Origin: CAZFUY01 sp964522445
GTDB lineage: Bacteria > Pseudomonadota > Gammaproteobacteria > SZUA-229
Reading direction: 5' to 3'
NCBI GenBank assembly: GCA_964522445.1
Contig: CAZFUY010000050.1
Location: forward strand, 1-21,939
DNA length: 21,939 nucleotides
The translations under genes were made by a program, and so were the position numbers. This document shows, in pieces, positions 1 through 5,892 of this stretch (position 1 is its first letter; every line of letters starts with the position of its first letter). The notes beneath the pieces were generated by a model. The model did not search any database and was not told where the DNA came from. It worked only from the letters and a program-made list of their open reading frames with translations.

Positions 1-26
1 TCCTAAATAGGCTAATAACAGTATAA

Positions 27-407
27 ACTGTCTACCTAAGTCGAGATTTTTATACACTGATCTGGCCATCTTTTGTTGATACCTTATCTCTTTCCGCGGA
101 TGGTGATGTTCTAAGTGGTAAAAATAATTTTAACCTTCCGGTTGTGGCCACTCGTAAATCGGGGGCGGCAACTGAGCTGGTTGGAACCTGGTTATGGGGT
201 AATGGGATTACCGCGGTAGTTCAACCCGACTTTACTATTAGCGGTGGTTTGCTGAAAGGAGCGTGGCGTAAAGCAGGAACTAACTGGATTATTGAATGGC
301 CACTGGTTGATTCTATTACACTTTCTGCTGATGGACAAAATTTGCAGGTGAAAAATCAGTTTGGCTCTGTTACGGCCAAACGTGATATGAGTTGCCAGAA
401 AAAATAA
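27..407 (+). pseudogene. 3' remnant of a repeat-containing protein, unknown function
   Basis: An open frame runs from just after a TAA at 24-26 to the TAA at 408-410. The only usable start inside it is a GTG at 144, which has no ribosome binding site. Coding signal continues upstream of that GTG: the stretch translated from about 54 to 155 (YTLIWPSFVDTLSLSADG, then KNNF and VVATRK) resembles the C-terminal stretch (IIEWPLVDSITLSADG, then KNQF and VTAKRD). This looks like a tandem domain of roughly 70-80 residues, with the first copy cut short. All three forward frames have stops within the first 40 bases, so the 5' part is either lost or frameshifted. I do not recognise the family; each repeat looks like a small beta-rich unit with conserved Trp and Gly. 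A short real gene starting at GTG 144 is possible but less likely. Confidence 0.45.
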
Positions 408-437
408 AATATGGACAATAAATTTTAAAAAAACAAT

Positions 438-480
438 CAGAAAAAATAGTTATTTCATTTTTAACTAAAATATTTTTCTG
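438..480. other. AT-rich imperfect hairpin in the 411-611 intergenic region
   Basis: The outer arms CAGAAAAA (438-445) and TTTTTCTG (473-480) are complementary, and inner arms TAGTTA/TAACTA also pair, with bulges between. It lies between the remnant gene and the Pho-box-like promoter. It could stop read-through from upstream, but it has no GC-rich stem and no clean T-run, so a terminator role is weakly supported. Confidence 0.25.
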
Positions 481-522
481 GTGCGTTCTTAATTACCTGT
501 ATTTATAAGCCCCAAAATATTT

Positions 523-580
523 CTGTAATATTTCTGTAATACCGACATCATTTTTCTGTCATCAAATGCCTCAATAATAT
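523..580 (+). promoter_or_regulatory. Putative PhoB-dependent promoter (tandem Pho box plus -10)
   Basis: Two identical heptamers CTGTAAT (523-529 and 534-540) are separated by the AT-rich tetramer ATTT. A perfect CTGTCAT follows at 556-562, exactly 22 bases after the second, and a degenerate ACATCAT sits at the intermediate 11-bp position (545-551). The known Pho box is two CTGTCAT-like heptamers spaced by 4 AT-rich bases, so this reads as two consecutive Pho boxes in the orientation of the downstream operon. A -10-like TAATAT (575-580) lies 12 bases after the last heptamer, and no good -35 is needed in PhoB-activated promoters. Transcription would start near 587, just ahead of the operon's first gene. 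Regulation by PhoB is inferred from the pattern alone. Confidence 0.6.
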
Positions 581-617
581 TGGCACTCAAATAAATGATG
601 ACTACGGAAATATGCCA

Positions 618-2420
618 ATGCGCATTAGTAATATATTATTTCTTCTCTGTTTTCTTCCTGGTATCGCACAGGCATGGTGGAATGAAGACTGGCCTTATCG
701 CGTTAAAGTTAATATTAATTATCAGACTGCTAACTCAGTAGCTCAGAAGTCGGTGCAGGATGCCAATGTTTTAGTGCGTTTGCATACCGCTAACTTTGCA
801 GATTTTTTCTATTTTAATCAGGATATTGGTGATCTTCGTTTTATTGCTGCCGATGATGTTATGCCGATTAAACATCATGTTGAAAAATTTGATCTTGTTA
901 ATCAATTGATGTTTGTCTGGGTAAAAGCTCCTCAGCTTCCTGCTAAAGATAATAAAGACTTTGTCTGGATGTATTATGGAAACAGCAAAGCAGTGCAGGC
1001 TGAAGATAAGGGCGGCACATTTGATGTAAACCGTACAGCCGCTTTTCATTTTGAAGGTCAAAATAATATAGTTATTGATAGCAGTGCTTATGGACAAAAA
1101 GCAACGCTGATTAATGTGCAGCGTCAGCCGGCTTCATTAATTGGTTCAGGCATTAAATTTAATAATGATGCTTATATTCAGATAACGCCCTCACCTTCCT
1201 TACAGTATCTTGCAGGTAAAGGTTTTTCATTTTCATCATGGATAAAACCTCTGGGCAGTCAGCAGGATGCATGGTTACTTGATTATCAATCCACCGTTGG
1301 AAAACTGGTGTTAGGTATTGATAAAAGTAATTTATATGCGCAATGGAAAGATACAGAAGGTAATACTTTTAGAACACCCATAACAGCGCCATTAACACCA
1401 GATAGCTGGCAGCATGTCGCCTTAAATCTGGATGATCAACGACTGGCGGTGTTTGTAAATGGTATAGAGATGGCATCGATTAATGTTGCCGTGCCTAATT
1501 TTAAGGCAGAACAAATTTATATTGGTGGCAATGAAAAAGGCCATAAATTTATTGGTGAAATGGATGAAGTTGATTTTTCATCTGTGTCACGCCAGCCTAA
1601 CTGGTTTGCGTTTAAGGTTGTTAGTGAATCACAGCAATCACAGTTAATCGCTTTATCAGAAGGTGAACAATTAGGTGGCGGCAATGATACATCTTACTTC
1701 ACGATTGTATTAGGCAATGTGTCACTGGATGGTTGGGTTGTTATTGCTTTGTTAATGGTTATGTCAGCCATTAGCTGGCTGGTAATGATTGTTAAAACCA
1801 TGATGTTAAATCGCATGCATAAAGACAACCTGTCTTTTATTAAAGATTTCAGAGAAATTCCAAATGATAATCCCGGTGTGCTGGATGCAGAGAATGATGA
1901 TCAGTTTGATGACTCGCCCATCATAAGCGCGGTATTTGGTAAGCATGATCATTATCAGAGTTCACCGCTTTATCATTTATATCATCAGGGTGTTCAGGAA
2001 TTAAACAAGCGAGTTGGAAAATCGGTGGGAGCTAAAGCTAATAATGCTTTGTCATCACAGGCGATTAGTTCTATTCGTGCCGTTCTTGATGCATCACTTG
2101 TTCGTGAAGCGCAGAAACTAAATGGAAAAATGGTGTTGTTAACAATAGCCATTAGTGGCGGTCCCTTCCTGGGCTTATTAGGCACAGTGCTGGGTGTAAT
2201 GGTTACTTTTGCGGCTATGGCGGCATCGGGTGAAGTCGATATTAATGCTATTGCGCCAGGTGTGTCTGCTGCATTAATGACTACCGTTGCTGGTTTGTTT
2301 GTGGCCATCCCCGCGTTGTTTGGATACAACTATTTAAGTGTGCGCGTCAAAGAAATGATGTCGGACATGCGGGTATTTACCGATGAATTCATTACCAAAA
2401 TTGCTGAATACCATAGTTAA
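618..2420 (+). CDS. Secreted DUF2341/LamG domain fused to ExbB/TolQ-type proton channel
   Basis: A 600-residue inner-membrane motor subunit with a large periplasmic N-terminus. Residues 1-19 form a signal peptide ending IAQA. Residues ~43-138 look like DUF2341 (LRFIAADD, VWMYYGN). Residues ~139-343 look like a LamG/concanavalin-type lectin domain (AAFHFEG, FSFSSWIKP, SWQHVALNL, VFVNG, IGEMDEVDFS). A first membrane helix spans ~373-394. After a cytoplasmic segment come two ExbB/TolQ helices (~505-535 with ISGGPFLGLLGTVLG, and ~547-571 with APGVSAALMTT). The C-terminal part should form the proton channel with ExbD and power the TonB-like protein. An in-frame ATG at 612 exists, but the ATG at 618 is better spaced from GGA at 606-608 and directly begins the signal peptide. 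First gene of the operon; exbD follows 18 bases later. A standard ExbB is about 230-250 residues. The ligand of the lectin-like part cannot be told. Confidence 0.85.
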   Translation: MRISNILFLLCFLPGIAQAWWNEDWPYRVKVNINYQTANSVAQKSVQDANVLVRLHTANFADFFYFNQDIGDLRFIAADDVMPIKHHVEKFDLVNQLMFVWVKAPQLPAKDNKDFVWMYYGNSKAVQAEDKGGTFDVNRTAAFHFEGQNNIVIDSSAYGQKATLINVQRQPASLIGSGIKFNNDAYIQITPSPSLQYLAGKGFSFSSWIKPLGSQQDAWLLDYQSTVGKLVLGIDKSNLYAQWKDTEGNTFRTPITAPLTPDSWQHVALNLDDQRLAVFVNGIEMASINVAVPNFKAEQIYIGGNEKGHKFIGEMDEVDFSSVSRQPNWFAFKVVSESQQSQLIALSEGEQLGGGNDTSYFTIVLGNVSLDGWVVIALLMVMSAISWLVMIVKTMMLNRMHKDNLSFIKDFREIPNDNPGVLDAENDDQFDDSPIISAVFGKHDHYQSSPLYHLYHQGVQELNKRVGKSVGAKANNALSSQAISSIRAVLDASLVREAQKLNGKMVLLTIAISGGPFLGLLGTVLGVMVTFAAMAASGEVDINAIAPGVSAALMTTVAGLFVAIPALFGYNYLSVRVKEMMSDMRVFTDEFITKIAEYHS

Positions 2421-2438
2421 GTTAACAGGAAATAAATC

Positions 2439-2843
2439 ATGTCTGCTGAAATTGAACACGAACCCTATGATGATATTAATGTAACGCCCATGCTGGATGT
2501 CGCTTATGTGTTGCTTATTATTTTTATTATTATGACCACTGCATCTGTGCAGGGCATTACGGTTAATCTCCCTAAAGCAAGTCAGGCTCCGAGTCTTTCA
2601 AAACCACAGACAAAAGCAGTCACTATCACACAGGATGGCACAATTTATCTGGATACCTATCCGGTAAGTCTTGAAGAACTGGAATCTTTATTAAGACAGT
2701 ACAAGGCGGTTAATCCACAGCTGCCTGTGGTTGTTAAAGCGGATGCACAAATTCAGTATCAGCGTGTGGTCGATGTACTGGGTGTGATGGGGCGACTGGA
2801 AATATCACAGCTTGGTCTGGTTACACAGAAACTGGTTAGATGA
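2439..2843 (+). CDS. exbD: ExbD/TolR-family biopolymer transport protein
   Basis: 134 residues: a short cytoplasmic N-terminus, one membrane helix and a periplasmic domain, the usual ExbD layout and length. The helix carries the family signature INVTPMLDVAYVLLIIF, with Asp20 as the protonatable residue that pairs with ExbB for proton flow. The periplasmic part shows the expected pattern (TITQDGTIYLD, VVVKADAQIQYQRVVDVLG). It should form the stator channel with the LamG-ExbB fusion encoded just upstream. Its stop overlaps the start of the TonB-like gene (ATGA), indicating translational coupling. It is distinct from the TolR encoded later in the window. The symbol reflects the family; which numbered paralogue this is cannot be said. 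Confidence 0.9.
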   Translation: MSAEIEHEPYDDINVTPMLDVAYVLLIIFIIMTTASVQGITVNLPKASQAPSLSKPQTKAVTITQDGTIYLDTYPVSLEELESLLRQYKAVNPQLPVVVKADAQIQYQRVVDVLGVMGRLEISQLGLVTQKLVR

Positions 2844-3496
2844 TAAACGCCAGTCAGCAGAAAAAGTTATTGCAGCTATTACCTGCAATAGCGGTGATTG
2901 TTGTAATGCTGTTTGCAAGTGGTTTTGTTTACTTTTTAAAAAACTGGCTGGCAGATGATCAACCGACACATAAAAAAATTATTCAGAAGGTCACTATTTT
3001 TACACCCCCTCCGCCGCCACCTCCACCGGAGGAGCAACCCCCCGAGCCTGAAGTGGAAGAGGAAATTGAACAGCCACCAGAAGAAGAAATAGTTGAAGAT
3101 ATGCTAGAAGAAAGCAGTGAGCCGGCAGGTGCTGATCTTGGTGTGGATGCGGATGGTTCTGGTGCGGGAGATGGATTTGGTCTGGTTGGTAAAAAAGGGG
3201 GCCGGGGTTTATTAAGTGGTAGCCCATTTGCCTGGTATGAAGGTGTGATGGTGAGTGAGATACAGGATTTATTATCAGGTCTTGATGAACTGAAGTCAGA
3301 AGAATATGACTTTAAAATAAAATTAAAAGTAGGCTTCGATGGCACGGTTGAGCGTATATTGCTTGTCAGTACCACCGGGGATAAAGAAAAAGATGAGATG
3401 TTGCTTTCAGCGTTAAATGGTCTGGACAAATTCAGTCGCATGCCGCCGGGGAAAATGCCCCCTGTGGTTACGTTAAAAATAACATCAACGATTTAA
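2840..3496 (+). CDS. TonB-like energy transducer
   Basis: 218 residues. An N-terminal anchor helix (~14-34) is followed by a proline/glutamate-rich span: eight consecutive prolines at 56-63, then PPEPEVEEE and QPPEEE to ~90. A Gly/Asp-rich linker (~96-125) leads to a C-terminal domain (~127-218) with the TonB-type pattern: VGFDGTVERILLVSTTG, then an LL..AL.GL helix, PP and a final VTLKI strand. TonB proteins transmit proton-motive force from ExbB-ExbD across the periplasm to outer-membrane transporters. The start overlaps the exbD stop by ATGA, and the porin gene follows 19 bases later, so the likely client is unusual. The acidic, glycine-rich linker differs from the Lys/Pro-rich span of typical TonB. 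Assignment to the family is solid; the partner is inferred from position. Confidence 0.8.
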   Translation: MINASQQKKLLQLLPAIAVIVVMLFASGFVYFLKNWLADDQPTHKKIIQKVTIFTPPPPPPPPEEQPPEPEVEEEIEQPPEEEIVEDMLEESSEPAGADLGVDADGSGAGDGFGLVGKKGGRGLLSGSPFAWYEGVMVSEIQDLLSGLDELKSEEYDFKIKLKVGFDGTVERILLVSTTGDKEKDEMLLSALNGLDKFSRMPPGKMPPVVTLKITSTI

Positions 3497-3515
3497 CTGG
3501 CTGATAAGAAATTAA

Positions 3516-5246
3516 ATGATGAAGTTAAGAATAACATTCCTGTTTGTGTTGCTGTCTATGCAATCTGTTTTTGCAGAAGAAGTCATTGACCAAAATGATG
3601 ATTCACCTGTGACCAAAGAGATTGCAATAAATCCTGATAACCGAGTTCTTTCGTCAATTGATTTACTTGATATGTTAGTCACTTCGGGTGTGTTAACTCA
3701 GCAGCGAGCCAATGATTTGCTACAGGAAATTGTATCTAAAAAATCAGCACAGCAAATTAAAGAGCTAAAAAATAATCAGGGTGATTCAGCAATAAATCCT
3801 AAACTGGTACGTGTTCCTTATGTACCAGAGTTTATTAAAAATCAAATTAGAGATGAGGTTCGTCTTAGCCTGCGTGAAGAAGTAGTGGGTGATGTAATTG
3901 GCAAGGCTCGGCATGAGCGATGGGGTGTTCCAGGTGCTATGCCAGAATGGGTGTCACGTATTAAATTTAAGGGTGATCTACGGTTACGTTATCAGGGTGA
4001 TTATTTTGCGGATAACCTTGGTGTTGGAGGCTTCTCTGAAAACCTGTATTTTAATTCTATGGCCGTCAATAGCGCAGGTAATAAAGATGATATTTCAACA
4101 CTAAAAAATATAACGGAAGATCGTAATCGATTTAGAACACGTCTGCGTCTGGCAATGGATGCAAAAGTAACTCAGGGCATAAAAGTGGGCATGCGTCTGG
4201 CGACAGGTAAATTTAATGATCCTGTTTCTACTAATCAAACTATGGGTAATAGTTTTCAGCCCTACAAAATTATTCTGGATAGAGCCTATCTTAAAATTGA
4301 AACTGAATATAAAGAATTAACATTCTGGGGTGGACGCATGCCTAACCCCTGGATGAGCACTGATCTTGTCTGGGATAAAGATCTTAACTTTGATGGCTTT
4401 GCACTTAAATACAGACCATTACAGTCTGATGATATGGATAACGATGAACGAATATTTGATACATCAATTACATTGGGCGCTTTTCCATTAGAGGAGGTTG
4501 CATTATCTTCTAAAGATAAATGGTTGTTTGGTTTGCAATTAGGCTTTAACTGGAAATTTATTAACCAGAATAAATTTGATATAGGCATTGCTTACTATGA
4601 TTATAAAAATATTGAAGGTAAAGCGAATACCACAGGTTCAAATTTAAATGACTATACCGCATCGAGTTTTATGCAAAATGGTAATACGTTATTTAATATT
4701 GCCAATCCAGTAGACCCAGCAGCGACTGATCAGTTATGGGCGCTGGTATCTGATTATGATCTGGTTAATTTTATTATCAGTTACAAGATGGCTCAGTTTG
4801 CTCCCATTAATGTTGAAATCAAAGCCGACTTCGTTAAAAACGTAGGTTACGATGAAAGTGAAATTCTGGTTCGAACGGGTAATCAATTTGTTACGCCCAG
4901 ACTGTGTTTGGAAACGCCCTGTATTCAAAGCAGCCCGACAGATAGCAGTGCAAAAGTAACCGGCTATCAATTGATGATAAAAATTGGCTGGCCCAGTTTA
5001 AAGCAGCGCAATAACTGGGATATGGCGATGGCTTATCGTTACCTTGAAAGAGATGCTGTGCTTGATGCCTTTACTGATTCTGATTTTAGAAATGGTGGTA
5101 CAGATTCAAAAGGCTGGTGGTTAAAAGGACGATATGCCATTGATGATAATACGTGGATGAGCGTTAAATTAATAAGCGCTGATGAGATTGATGGCCCCAC
5201 ATACGGGGTTGATACTTTGCAGTTTGATCTGGTAGCAAGCTTCTAA
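3516..5246 (+). CDS. Putative outer-membrane porin with N-terminal helical domain
   Basis: 576 residues. A signal peptide ends near residue 20 (QSVFA). A predicted helical periplasmic segment follows (~46-135), with an LLDMLVTSGVLTQQRANDLL helix-turn-helix-like stretch and charged coil. From ~148 to the end are alternating amphipathic strands of a beta-barrel (IKFKGDLRLRYQGDYF, RFRTRLRLAMDA, GMRLATGKFNDP, TFWGGRMPNPW), closing with FDLVASF, whose terminal Phe is the usual BAM recognition signal. The layout fits the 'putative porin' family (I believe Pfam Porin_5). No TonB-dependent-receptor plug domain is visible. A loop holds two cysteines 5 residues apart (LCLETPC) that may form a disulfide. 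The gene sits directly after the TonB-like gene. The substrate is unknown; phosphate or a phosphorylated compound is suggested only by the Pho-like promoter. Confidence 0.8.
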   Translation: MMKLRITFLFVLLSMQSVFAEEVIDQNDDSPVTKEIAINPDNRVLSSIDLLDMLVTSGVLTQQRANDLLQEIVSKKSAQQIKELKNNQGDSAINPKLVRVPYVPEFIKNQIRDEVRLSLREEVVGDVIGKARHERWGVPGAMPEWVSRIKFKGDLRLRYQGDYFADNLGVGGFSENLYFNSMAVNSAGNKDDISTLKNITEDRNRFRTRLRLAMDAKVTQGIKVGMRLATGKFNDPVSTNQTMGNSFQPYKIILDRAYLKIETEYKELTFWGGRMPNPWMSTDLVWDKDLNFDGFALKYRPLQSDDMDNDERIFDTSITLGAFPLEEVALSSKDKWLFGLQLGFNWKFINQNKFDIGIAYYDYKNIEGKANTTGSNLNDYTASSFMQNGNTLFNIANPVDPAATDQLWALVSDYDLVNFIISYKMAQFAPINVEIKADFVKNVGYDESEILVRTGNQFVTPRLCLETPCIQSSPTDSSAKVTGYQLMIKIGWPSLKQRNNWDMAMAYRYLERDAVLDAFTDSDFRNGGTDSKGWWLKGRYAIDDNTWMSVKLISADEIDGPTYGVDTLQFDLVASF

Positions 5247-5262
5247 TTTAAGGATATTTAAA

Positions 5263-5874
5263 ATGAAACATGTAATTTTATATTTGACTGTTTTTATGTT
5301 ATTTCAAATAACAGGTACAGGTACGGCTTATGCAAATAAAGATGCGGCTATGGCTAAAGCCCAGTTTATGTTGAGACAGGCATCTGCTGAGAAGGTAAAG
5401 CTTACTTCAGAAAATCGAAAACTGCTGGTAGAGAAAAAAGAATTAGAAACAAAGCTTTCAAAGCTTGAAAAAAAATATAATAAATTAACTAAAAAATCAG
5501 CGAAAAAATCTTCTGCTATGAATGGACGCATTAAAAAACTTGGTGAACGTTTAAATGGAGAAATAAAAGCGCATAAGGAAACAGATCGTCAATTGTATGC
5601 AATGACCAATGAAAAAGAACGGCTGTTTAATCTTGCAACTGAACAGACGGGTGTTATTGACTTATGTGTATCCAATAACAAACAGCTTTATACAATAAAT
5701 CGTCAGTTATTGGGTAAATATGAAGGTAAAGGTGTTTGGGGGGCTTTATCACAGGCTGAACCCTTTACAGGGTTAAAGCAGGTGGAAATTGAAAATCTGG
5801 TTGATGATTATCAGTACCGTCTGGATGATCTTCGGGTTGAGGCAACGCATGCAGAATTGCAGTCTAATTTATAA
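5263..5874 (+). CDS. Periplasmic coiled-coil protein of unknown function
   Basis: 203 residues. A signal peptide is probably cleaved after residue 24 (GTAYA, then NKD). Residues ~28-125 are highly charged and heptad-like, Lys/Glu/Leu-rich (for example LVEKKELETKLSKLEKKY), so a long coiled coil is expected. A compact C-terminal region (~130-190) contains the lone cysteine (Cys135 in DLCVSNNKQL), an aromatic/glycine stretch (GKYEGKGVWG) and an acidic helix. No enzyme motif is visible and I do not recognise a named family. It lies between the porin gene (16 bases upstream) and the TPR lipoprotein gene (18 bases downstream), so it is almost certainly co-transcribed. Its shape suggests a structural link in the periplasm between the inner-membrane motor and the outer membrane, which is inference. 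Confidence 0.7.
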   Translation: MKHVILYLTVFMLFQITGTGTAYANKDAAMAKAQFMLRQASAEKVKLTSENRKLLVEKKELETKLSKLEKKYNKLTKKSAKKSSAMNGRIKKLGERLNGEIKAHKETDRQLYAMTNEKERLFNLATEQTGVIDLCVSNNKQLYTINRQLLGKYEGKGVWGALSQAEPFTGLKQVEIENLVDDYQYRLDDLRVEATHAELQSNL

Positions 5875-5892
5875 AATTTACTGGTGTATATC

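Noticed and set aside
2983..3441. Minus-strand frames opposite the TonB-like gene, rich in Gly and Ser
   Set aside because: They are complements of the proline- and glutamate-rich coding sequence and have no start signal or family resemblance.
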